Shown here one piece after another: positions 56,587 to 63,091 of a stretch of DNA of 64,000 bases. A program made the position numbers and the translations under genes. Location: assembly GCF_023715785.1 (NCBI RefSeq), contig NZ_JAMBOX010000003.1:248001-312000 (forward strand), written 5' to 3'. The notes beneath the pieces were generated by a model that worked only from the letters and a program-made list of their open reading frames with translations, had not been told where the DNA came from and made no database searches. Numbering within the stretch: position 1 is the stretch's first letter; each line of letters starts with the position of its first letter. Origin of the DNA: Neobacillus niacini (GTDB lineage Bacteria; Bacillota; Bacilli; Bacillales; Cytobacillaceae).

Positions 56587-57039
56587 CTAAATAAGTATTT
56601 TAAAAACCACTTTTCTAACCTTTTCCGGATCGTCCACTTTGATGCCCGTCATATGAACATCATCCGGAAACAACAACATAAAGTCGCCTTGTTCCAGCTT
56701 TACCTTGGATTGCACCTTGCCTTCAAGCAAGTAATAGTCGTCCTGTTCATCGTATTCCTTTGTTACAGTCATTTTGTCAAATTGCTCACGGGCAATAAAT
56801 TCGGAACCCTCAAGAATATAGTGAAGATCGAGATATTTTTTGTGAGATTCCCAGAAACGTTCCTCCTGATCTTTTGTTACATACTCGATTAAGTTGAAGA
56901 AAATTTCATCCCCTTCCACTTCATGCGTACCTGTTTGGAGTCCTGCAAAATCGTGGTTCTGAATGTATTGAACCGCACGATTAACTCTTTCGGTTATTCC
57001 TTTATATAGTTCAAAATTGCCTATATGATCTGCTATCAT
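56587..57039 (-). CDS. YhcH/YjgK/YiaL family protein (NanQ-like, sialic acid anomerase)
   Basis: A 150-residue cupin-type protein of the DUF386 family. Metal-binding features include GTHEVEGDEIFFNLIEYVTK, HKKYLDLHYILEGSEFIA and the late FPDDVHMTGI histidine. E. coli YhcH (NanQ) speeds ring opening/anomerisation of sialic acid so that the lyase gets its open form. A position as first gene of this nan operon fits that role. AAGGAG precedes the ATG. It is 14 bases upstream of the flavoprotein gene. Confidence 0.87.
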   Translation of the reverse strand: MIADHIGNFELYKGITERVNRAVQYIQNHDFAGLQTGTHEVEGDEIFFNLIEYVTKDQEERFWESHKKYLDLHYILEGSEFIAREQFDKMTVTKEYDEQDDYYLLEGKVQSKVKLEQGDFMLLFPDDVHMTGIKVDDPEKVRKVVFKILI

Positions 57040-57075
57040 TTCTTTTGCTCCTTAACTGAATAAGTTGTCTTGGTA

Positions 57076-57162
57076 TTAAACGCTTTCAAACAGAATATAT
57101 CACAATTAATCGATAACGTAAATTATTTCCCCCTCAATCAATAATTCTGAAAAAAATTTTCA
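57076..57162 (-). promoter_or_regulatory. nanQ-side operon promoter: palindrome at -68, core promoter, cre-like site at about +5
   Basis: Minus strand, in order: palindrome TGAAAATTTTTTTCA (57162-57148), -35 TTTACG (57122-57117), 17-bp spacer, -10 TATATT (57099-57094). A cre-like TTGAAAGCGTTTAAT (57088-57074) has one mismatch to the consensus. All spacings equal those at the nanA promoter. The palindrome is likely bound by the RpiR regulator and the cre by CcpA. Confidence 0.75.
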
Positions 57163-57174
57163 CCTTTTTCGTTT

Positions 57175-57214
57175 AAAAAAAGCGCCATAGACTATATTAT
57201 CTATGGCGCTTTTC
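57175..57214 (-). terminator. Terminator of the DUF1836 gene
   Basis: Perfect stem AAAGCGCCATAGA / TCTATGGCGCTTT followed on the minus strand by TTTTAAAC. It begins within the gene's last codons and insulates the nan promoter. Confidence 0.88.
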
Positions 57215-57787
57215 TTCTTTTTCAATGATGATTTCATCAACAAGCCGCTCTGCTACTTTCCGATACAAATTCCCCATATGCACAAGTGAGGCAATCATCA
57301 GCACCTGTTCAAGGTATGGCGACTGGCCACTTTGTCCATCAGTGATTTCTTTCTTCACTTCCTCTACCCTTCTATTGATATCTTGCTTAAAATCGTCGAC
57401 ATCTTTTTCAGTAATATTCAAGTAGCTTTGATAAAAAGAATCCAAATCGATATCCTCTTTAACAACTCTTTTATTCAAACCATCAAGCGTTGTTTTAATA
57501 TCATTGATAGAAAGGGCCCCTTTTAATTGGTAGATTAAGCTGATTAACATCAGATGTTCCCTCGAATATTTTTTATTTTTTATCGGAAACATCAGCTTTC
57601 CCTTTGCATAGTTGTTAATCATCGTCTTGGTCAGGACTTTTTCCTCGTCATTTCGTCTAGAGTCCGCAAACTTGCTTTCAAACAATTGAATGACTTGATC
57701 CATATATAAATCAATCTTTGGGATATCCTCTATTGCCAAATTCGCCTCCAGGTTTATCCCCTCGATGATTTGGTTGATTTTTTCCAT
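57197..57787 (-). CDS. DUF1836 domain protein (YkrK-like)
   Basis: A 196-residue protein of the DUF1836 family, which has a MerR-like helix-turn-helix at its N-terminus. Residues 45-85 carry LTKTMINNYAKGKLMFPIKNKKYSREHLMLISLIYQLKGALSINDIK, the family's core. The ATG at 57787 follows GGGG by nine bases; the frame extends to an upstream start at 57805 without a site. It is divergent from hemolysin III, a pairing that suggests local regulation. B. subtilis YkrK belongs to this family. Confidence 0.8.
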   Translation of the reverse strand: MEKINQIIEGINLEANLAIEDIPKIDLYMDQVIQLFESKFADSRRNDEEKVLTKTMINNYAKGKLMFPIKNKKYSREHLMLISLIYQLKGALSINDIKTTLDGLNKRVVKEDIDLDSFYQSYLNITEKDVDDFKQDINRRVEEVKKEITDGQSGQSPYLEQVLMIASLVHMGNLYRKVAERLVDEIIIEKEEKRHR

Positions 57788-57916
57788 TTGTAAAACCCCG
57801 TTCATTTACTAATGTTTTTATTATACCTGATGGAAAAGGCATTGACTAGATGAAGATACACTCGTATCATTATATGTAGTTATTAAAACTACATGTTGTA
57901 ACAGGAGGGATTCATT

Positions 57917-58564
57917 ATGAACGCTTATATCCGCGAACCTATCAACGGTCTCACACATTTAATTGGAGCAATTTTGTCATTTGTAGGACTGCTGGCGATG
58001 GTCATCAAAGCATCAATGACCACACCATCACCATTAGCCATTACAGCTGTCATCATTTTTGGGATTAGCATGATTTTACTTTATTCCGCATCGGCCACTT
58101 ATCACATGGTAATGGCAAAGGATAAGGTGATTGCTTTTCTGAGACGGCTTGACCATTCAATGATCTTTATCCTGATTGCCGGTACCTATACTCCATTTTG
58201 CTTTATCAGTTTGAATGGAAAAACGGGTGCCATTCTGTTTTCCATCATTTCCGGAATTGCGGTCTGCGGAGTTGTGTTTAAAATGGTTTGGTTCCATTGC
58301 CCACGGTGGATTTCAACCGCTCTTTATATCGCCATGGGCTGGATGGTTGTTTTCGTTTTCTCACCGCTTGCAGGCAGTTTGAATCCGGTGGGCTTGTTCC
58401 TTTTGGTACTAGGTGGAGTCTTCTACACAGTTGGCGGCGTGATTTACGGGGCAAAACCAAAGTTCTTAAAATTCAAGCATTGGGGCTTCCATGAAATTTT
58501 CCACATTTTTATCATGCTTGGCAGCCTGGCGCATTTCTTGAGTGTGTTTTTGTATGTAATATAG
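57917..58564 (+). CDS. Hemolysin III family protein (PAQR/YplQ-like)
   Basis: A 215-residue seven-helix membrane protein of the PAQR superfamily. EPINGLTHLIGAILSFVG holds the first conserved His. YSASATYHM and LDHSMIFILIAGTYTPF follow, and HWGFHEIFHIFIMLGSLAHF holds the C-terminal metal-binding histidines. The name comes from haemolytic activity of a B. cereus homologue. The physiological role in most bacilli is unclear; membrane fluidity or ceramidase-like hydrolase activity has been suggested. AGGAGG precedes the ATG, and a terminator follows. Confidence 0.88.
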   Translation: MNAYIREPINGLTHLIGAILSFVGLLAMVIKASMTTPSPLAITAVIIFGISMILLYSASATYHMVMAKDKVIAFLRRLDHSMIFILIAGTYTPFCFISLNGKTGAILFSIISGIAVCGVVFKMVWFHCPRWISTALYIAMGWMVVFVFSPLAGSLNPVGLFLLVLGGVFYTVGGVIYGAKPKFLKFKHWGFHEIFHIFIMLGSLAHFLSVFLYVI

Positions 58565-58599
58565 GAAAGAGCCTTCCCGACGGGCTAGGCTCTTTTTTT
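58565..58599 (+). terminator. Terminator of the hemolysin III gene
   Basis: AAAGAGCCT / AGGCTCTTT stem with a 12-base loop followed by a T-run. Confidence 0.85.
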
Positions 58600-58607
58600 G
58601 ATTTCTT

Positions 58608-59387
58608 TTAGATTTCTATAAAACCATACTTTTTTAAGATCTTCAGCGATTTTTCCGTTTGCAGATAATCGAAAAATAGTTGCGCTTCCTTTGGGTGGGC
58701 GGTTTCCTTAATCACGCCTACCGGATAAATAATCGGTTCGTGGGTATTCTCTGCGGCGGTTGCGACCACCTCCACCTTTTTGGACATAAGCGCATCCGTT
58801 TTATAAACGAATCCTGCATCGACGTTTCCGGTTTCTACATAGGTCAGCACCTGACGGACATCCTTGGCATAGATTACTTTGGATTCAATGTTTTCCCAAA
58901 CCTTCAAGTTTTCTAGTGTTTGCTTCGCGTATTTTCCCGCGGGGACCGATTCTGGGGTTCCAAGTGAAATCTTGTCTGCTTTAGTGATGTCTGCAAGTGT
59001 CTTGATCCCTTTCGCCGAACCCTTCGGCACCACCAGAACGAGTTCATTACCGACAAGATCAACACTATTGTCCTTGTCAATTAGGCCGTCTCTCACCAGT
59101 TGATCAAATTTATCCTCTGTGGCGGAAAAGAATAAGTCGACAGGCGCACCTTGAGAAATTTGCTGTTGCAGCGCTCCTGACGCGCCAAAATTATAGTTAA
59201 TTTTTATATTGGGATGTTCCTTTTCGAAGTCATCTTTTATTTCATTTAGCGCTGCCTGTAAACTGGCCGCAGCCGAAATTGTTAATTCTACTTTTTCTAC
59301 TGCAGGTTTTTCCTCATCTTTTGTGCATCCCGTAATAACCAGCAATAATAGCAGTGCCATCGAAAATAGGTAATAATGCTTTTTCAC
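58608..59387 (-). CDS. modA: Molybdate ABC importer, substrate-binding lipoprotein
   Basis: A 259-residue lipoprotein with lipobox VITGC (Cys near 21). The ModA fold is clear: ISAAASLQAALNEIKDDFEKEHPNIKINYNFGASGALQQQISQGAPVDLFFSA, where the Ser of AAASL and of GASG bind the oxyanion. A GTG start follows CGGAG. No modB or modC gene lies next to it: hemolysin III is downstream and a DUF488 gene, overlapping by four bases, is upstream. The permease must be encoded elsewhere, or the protein has another role. Confidence 0.88.
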   Translation of the reverse strand: MKKHYYLFSMALLLLLVITGCTKDEEKPAVEKVELTISAAASLQAALNEIKDDFEKEHPNIKINYNFGASGALQQQISQGAPVDLFFSATEDKFDQLVRDGLIDKDNSVDLVGNELVLVVPKGSAKGIKTLADITKADKISLGTPESVPAGKYAKQTLENLKVWENIESKVIYAKDVRQVLTYVETGNVDAGFVYKTDALMSKKVEVVATAAENTHEPIIYPVGVIKETAHPKEAQLFFDYLQTEKSLKILKKYGFIEI

Positions 59388-59761
59388 AGACTTTCTCCGT
59401 TAATTCGATTCATCAGCTCTTCATGCAAAACGACAGCATGATTATATACTGGATCCTTTGCCCCGTATAATAGCGTTACCTGCTCATTGGCTGCAGTTTC
59501 GAGGACTTGTCTCATCAGGTTTTGCTTTTGATCGTCGGATCGGAGTTCTTCAAGATAGCGACTGCGAAATTCTGGGAACAGTTCAGGCTTATGACAGAAC
59601 CATTTCCTCAATTCCGGGCTTGGAGCAATGTCCTTAAACCAATACTGCAGCTTGGCAGACTCCTTCGAAATGCCCCGCGGCCAAACACGATCCACCAAAA
59701 CCCTGCATCCATCCATCTCATCATACGGCTCATAAATTCGCTTTAAAAAAATATTGCTCAT
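59384..59761 (-). CDS. DUF488 family protein (YeaO-like)
   Basis: A 125-residue soluble protein. The family signature is RVLVDRVWPRGISKESAKLQYWFKDIAPSPELRKWFCHKPELFPEFRSRYLEEL, and it ends with VTLLYGAKDPVYNHAVVLHEEL. DUF488 proteins have no settled function. The stop overlaps the modA start (GTGA), so translation is coupled. This suggests a link to oxyanion handling, but that is only inference. Dispersed repeat copy B lies just upstream of its start. Confidence 0.82.
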   Translation of the reverse strand: MSNIFLKRIYEPYDEMDGCRVLVDRVWPRGISKESAKLQYWFKDIAPSPELRKWFCHKPELFPEFRSRYLEELRSDDQKQNLMRQVLETAANEQVTLLYGAKDPVYNHAVVLHEELMNRINGESL

Positions 59762-59792
59762 ACAATCACCTGTTTCTTGGAAAATAAAGATT

Positions 59793-59850
59793 GGTGTCAG
59801 GCACCAGAAAAAGACAAATTACCGAATTTGTCCACTCCAGATGGACAAAT
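59793..59850. repeat. Dispersed repeat, copy B (GGTGCCTGACACC family)
   Basis: On the + strand GGTGTCAGGCACC (59793-59805) is followed by TTTGTCCA / TGGACAAA as an 8-bp inverted repeat. The 13-mer is identical to the one in copy A at 44633-44645 (opposite orientation). Confidence 0.7.
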
Positions 59851-59894
59851 TGTAAAATTTTGTATACACTATGTGTTTCTCATCCGCTTGGCAA

Positions 59895-60125
59895 TTAATC
59901 TTCGTCTTTCACATCGAGGTCTTCCGGGATTGGTTCGTTCAGGATTTCTTCGACGAGTTGTTTGTATTTTTCCATTTGTCTTAGATGGGTGTTAAATTGA
60001 TCTTTATAAATTAAATACTCGATACCGTCGTAAAGAGCGCGGATTTTCTTCTGCTGAATTAGTTTTTCTACTGTCGCTTCTGGCATATTAAGATATTCCG
60101 CTGTTTCTTTTAATGTTAAATACAT
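59895..60125 (-). CDS. Small excisionase-type HTH DNA-binding protein
   Basis: A 76-residue protein. The first 50 residues form a winged HTH_17 (MerR/excisionase-like) domain: YLTLKETAEYLNMPEATVEKLIQQKKIRALYDGIEYLIYKDQF. The tail is acidic (NEPIPEDLDVKDED). It is the third gene of an operon with a DmpA-type peptidase and a dipeptidase, five bases after the former, so it is not linked to any phage or integrated element here. It may be a local regulator. Confidence 0.78.
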   Translation of the reverse strand: MYLTLKETAEYLNMPEATVEKLIQQKKIRALYDGIEYLIYKDQFNTHLRQMEKYKQLVEEILNEPIPEDLDVKDED

Positions 60126-60130
60126 AGTCC

Positions 60131-61159
60131 TTATCTCGCTTTCGTAAAATCAAGGGCGTTAACTACCCGCCCCGCCCTTCCTTTGGTAGTGACCGCCTGT
60201 GATAGTGAATTAAGAATCGCTTCCTCGGCCGCTTCTGCCGCCGCTGCAAATAATTCATTCATAAGCGGGTGGTCTTCACGCAGCTGGATCCGCGTTTCCG
60301 TCATCTCCTCTGAAAAATGGGCGATTCTTTGGGCCGTTGAAAAAGAAATGACAATATCGCCGCTGCCGTGGCCAAAATGGCTTCCGGTTCTGCCAAGACC
60401 AATACCGCAGCGTTTGGAAACTCGAAGCAGCTGCCTGTCACTTAACGGAGCATCTGTTGCCAACACAATCATAATCGAACCGTCTGACGTTTCCGAGAGC
60501 CCCCCCTCGCCTTCATACTGAAACGCCCGAAACTCTTCCTGTTTCCCAAAATTGCTTAAAACAAGACAGCCAACTGTGTAACCTTCCACCACACGTGATG
60601 AAGAGCCGATACCACCTTTATAACCAAAACAAACCATCCCTTTACCGGCCCCGACCGCTCCTTCTTCTGCTTGCCCGTTCGTGGCCTTGTTAATCGCCTC
60701 AATAGCATGTTCCGGCTTGACCGGAAACAAGCGAATAGAATTGAGGTGGCCGTCATTACATTCGCCGACCACCACATTGATGGTTCCGGTCGTATCGCCA
60801 ATTTCCGGATTCAGATCAAGCATGTAAGCCAATGTCCCTTGGGTTACCGCAGGCACGCCAAAGGTATTGGTCAGCATGATTGGCGACTCTAGGACTCCCA
60901 ATTCGTTAACCTGGACTAGCCCGGTTGTTTTTCCAAAGCCATTAATGACATAGCTTGCCGCTGTCACCTTTTCTTTAAAGATATTGCCGTTATGCGGAAG
61001 GATCGCCGTCACACCCGTGCAAGCATAGTCTTCACCCGTTTCACCTATCGAAAAATCCAGCGTCACATGACCGACCATCACACCGCGAACATCGGTAATG
61101 CAATTTTTCACCCCAACCGGCAGCCTTCCGACTTTGATTCCCAGTTCTCTCGCCTTCAT
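60131..61159 (-). CDS. P1-family (DmpA-type) aminopeptidase
   Basis: A 342-residue N-terminal-nucleophile hydrolase. The precursor should cleave itself between Gly227 and Ser228 in SDGSIMIVLATDAPL, making Ser228 the nucleophile of the beta chain. Other family marks are NCITDVRGVMVGHVTL, VNVVVGECNDGHLN-like strands and RTGSHFGHGSGDIVISFS. It may release N-terminal residues, including D- or beta-amino acids. It overlaps the dipeptidase gene by four bases (ATGA), which points to joint handling of small peptides. Confidence 0.85.
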   Translation of the reverse strand: MKARELGIKVGRLPVGVKNCITDVRGVMVGHVTLDFSIGETGEDYACTGVTAILPHNGNIFKEKVTAASYVINGFGKTTGLVQVNELGVLESPIMLTNTFGVPAVTQGTLAYMLDLNPEIGDTTGTINVVVGECNDGHLNSIRLFPVKPEHAIEAINKATNGQAEEGAVGAGKGMVCFGYKGGIGSSSRVVEGYTVGCLVLSNFGKQEEFRAFQYEGEGGLSETSDGSIMIVLATDAPLSDRQLLRVSKRCGIGLGRTGSHFGHGSGDIVISFSTAQRIAHFSEEMTETRIQLREDHPLMNELFAAAAEAAEEAILNSLSQAVTTKGRAGRVVNALDFTKAR

Positions 61160-62091
61160 CGTTTCACCCCCGTCCTGTGATAAAGGAAGTTTTCAGAAGC
61201 AAAGCCTCTAACTTCATCCTCGGAGTAGTATTTTAAAAGCTCATTGATGAGATTTTGCGTTTTTGACGCGTCCTCCAGGTTGATGACAAATTGGGAAATC
61301 CCATCAAAATCCGATCCCAAGCCAATCTGCTTCACCCCACCCAAAGAACAAAAGTGATCAATATGCTTCACGAGGTCAGTAATGGTTACTTCCCCGGATT
61401 CTTTAATAAACGGCGGATGATAGACAACATGAATCATCCCGCCTTTTTTAAACATCACTTTTGCCATTTCATCGGTTAAATTACGTGGACTGTTGCAGAG
61501 TGCCCTGGCGTTTGAATGACTGGCAATCGGGTACTGTGCCAGTTCCATTACATCCCAAAACGCCTTGTCACTCAAGTGTGAAACATCGGTCAGGACCTGA
61601 TTCTTGTTATTTAATTTCACGACTTCTTTTCCGAACAGGGTCAGTCCGCCGCCGCGCGGCTCCCCAGCACCGTCTGCAGCCAAGTTGGCAAAATTCCAAG
61701 TCAGCCCGACTAATCGAACTCCAAGGCGATATAGTGTTTCAAGCTTCGTTAAATCATTGCCGATTGCATCGACACCTTCAAGTGTTAACACCGCCCCAAT
61801 CTGGCCAATTTTAAGGTTGTCAATTTCTGACCATTCCTTGATATGCACCATGTCAGGATTTTTACCGAGGACTTCCTTGTAAAAATAATCAACCTGCTCC
61901 AGCGCCACCTGGAATTTTTGATCTGAATTGAGATATGGCTCGATAAAAATGGCAAAGAATTGGACTTTAACATTTCCCTGCTGCAATCGAGTCTTATTCG
62001 CCTGCAGTTCCGGCGCATCGGCAAACCGCAACTCCCCTTTGGCCTCCCAAAGCTTTAGAAGTACATCACAATGCAAGTCTATAATATTCAA
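61156..62091 (-). CDS. Membrane-dipeptidase family (M19) zinc dipeptidase
   Basis: A 311-residue amidohydrolase-fold dipeptidase. The zinc ligands HxD are in IIDLHCDVLLKLWE, the bridging Glu in VLTLEGVDAIGNDL, and later ligands in PIASHSNARALCNSPRNLTDE. GLGSDFDG is the final signature. There is no signal peptide. A TTG start is used, nine bases after AAAGGGG. First gene of a three-gene operon. The family accepts dipeptides, including those with a D-residue. Confidence 0.88.
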   Translation of the reverse strand: MNIIDLHCDVLLKLWEAKGELRFADAPELQANKTRLQQGNVKVQFFAIFIEPYLNSDQKFQVALEQVDYFYKEVLGKNPDMVHIKEWSEIDNLKIGQIGAVLTLEGVDAIGNDLTKLETLYRLGVRLVGLTWNFANLAADGAGEPRGGGLTLFGKEVVKLNNKNQVLTDVSHLSDKAFWDVMELAQYPIASHSNARALCNSPRNLTDEMAKVMFKKGGMIHVVYHPPFIKESGEVTITDLVKHIDHFCSLGGVKQIGLGSDFDGISQFVINLEDASKTQNLINELLKYYSEDEVRGFASENFLYHRTGVKR

Positions 62092-62162
62092 AGATGTCGA
62101 CCCCTTTTTACTAAAAAGTGTATCACAAATCCCATCAAAAAAGGACCACCATGTGGCCCTCG

Positions 62163-62519
62163 TTAATCTTGACTTTTCTCGGATTCGATTACTCTCAAGC
62201 TGGATTCCCCCGGATTTTCCATGATATGTTTCAACACGGACAGCCTGTTGGTCCAGAACTGGTCGTAGAATTGTTTCAATTCCTTTAACGGTTCCAGCTG
62301 AAGCTGATAGATTTTTTCCCTGCCCTGTTTGCGGCCGCGGACCAATTCCGCTTCAGAGAGAACTTGCAGATGCTTAGCGATGGCCGTGCGGCTAATCGAA
62401 AAATGTGAAGTGATTTCGGAAATCGGCAGTTCTTTTTCGGCAAGAAGCTTTAATACCTCTCGCCGTGTCGGGTCAGCAATCGCTTGAAAAACATCATGTT
62501 TTTGAGCTGATGCGGACAC
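62163..62519 (-). CDS. ArsR-family transcriptional regulator
   Basis: A 118-residue winged-helix repressor: AIADPTRREVLKLLAEKELPISEITSHFSISRTAIAKHLQVLSEAELVRGRKQGREKIYQL, without the Cys residues that bind metals in ArsR or SmtB. It belongs to the group paired with SRPBCC proteins. A GTG start follows directly on the stop of the SRPBCC gene with GGAGGG upstream. The order (target first, regulator second) and the twin palindromes at the promoter suggest autoregulation. Confidence 0.85.
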   Translation of the reverse strand: MSASAQKHDVFQAIADPTRREVLKLLAEKELPISEITSHFSISRTAIAKHLQVLSEAELVRGRKQGREKIYQLQLEPLKELKQFYDQFWTNRLSVLKHIMENPGESSLRVIESEKSQD

Positions 62520-62939
62520 TTAGCCCTCCACGATCCGTTTTAATTTTTGCACGATGCCTTCCCAGCCGCCTGACATTGTTTCCCGAATGACAGAGGACTT
62601 CTGCCCGGCTTTGCCGATGATTTCATCAGCTGCTTTCCAGCCTCCGTGGATCAACGTGAATTCGGTCTTGCCGCCCAAGTCTTTCAAAATAAACGAAGCA
62701 AACCAGCCTTCGGTATCCCAATTAAACGAAAGTTTATTGGGCGGGTCCAATTCCGTTACCTTGCATGGGGATGGACCAAATGGTGACTGCAAATGGAATT
62801 CATGGCCGACTTCCGGTTTGAAATCATTTGGCATGAACCATGCGGCAATCCCTTCAGCGGTGGAAACCTGGTCCCATACTTTTTGAATGGGTGCCTCGAT
62901 GACAACAGATTTTTTGATATCTTCCAGTGTATTTACCAT
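62520..62939 (-). CDS. SRPBCC/AHSA1-domain protein
   Basis: A 139-residue protein with the activator-of-Hsp90-like START fold: [41 protein letters not shown] and [30 protein letters not shown]. The fold encloses a hydrophobic pocket. The ligand and role are unknown. The ATG at 62939 follows AGGAG; a longer frame to 63008 crosses one operator and the promoter and is not used. It forms a two-gene operon with the ArsR regulator. Confidence 0.85.
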   Translation of the reverse strand: MVNTLEDIKKSVVIEAPIQKVWDQVSTAEGIAAWFMPNDFKPEVGHEFHLQSPFGPSPCKVTELDPPNKLSFNWDTEGWFASFILKDLGGKTEFTLIHGGWKAADEIIGKAGQKSSVIRETMSGGWEGIVQKLKRIVEG

Positions 62940-62964
62940 TTGTTCTCCTACTTTCCTATTAAAA

Positions 62965-63023
62965 ATACAAAACCTTTTGGTTTCACATTCTGAATTATAT
63001 AAAACCATTTGGTTTCATGTCAA
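62965..63023 (-). promoter_or_regulatory. SRPBCC-arsR promoter with two identical-type palindromic operators
   Basis: On the minus strand TTGACA (63023-63018), 18 bp, TATAAT (62999-62994). The spacer contains GAAACCAAATGGTTTTAT, and 32 bp downstream (at 62965-62985) lies GAAACCAAAAGGTTTTGTAT. Both 21-bp sites are near-palindromes sharing 19 of 21 positions by eye. One overlaps the core promoter, the other the transcript start region. Confidence 0.8.
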
Positions 63024-63061
63024 TATATTAGTTTCCTCTAATCCACACTTTCTATGCAAAA

Positions 63062-63091
63062 AAATCTCTCCACATCATGGTAAAGAGATTT
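63062..63091 (-). terminator. Terminator of the NCS2 permease gene
   Basis: AAATCTCT / AGAGATTT stem followed on the minus strand by TTTT. It begins inside the last codons of the gene. Confidence 0.75.

Noticed and set aside
59777..59995. 72-residue plus-strand ORF across repeat copy B
   Set aside because: It covers the dispersed repeat and the end of the HTH gene; no supporting signals.
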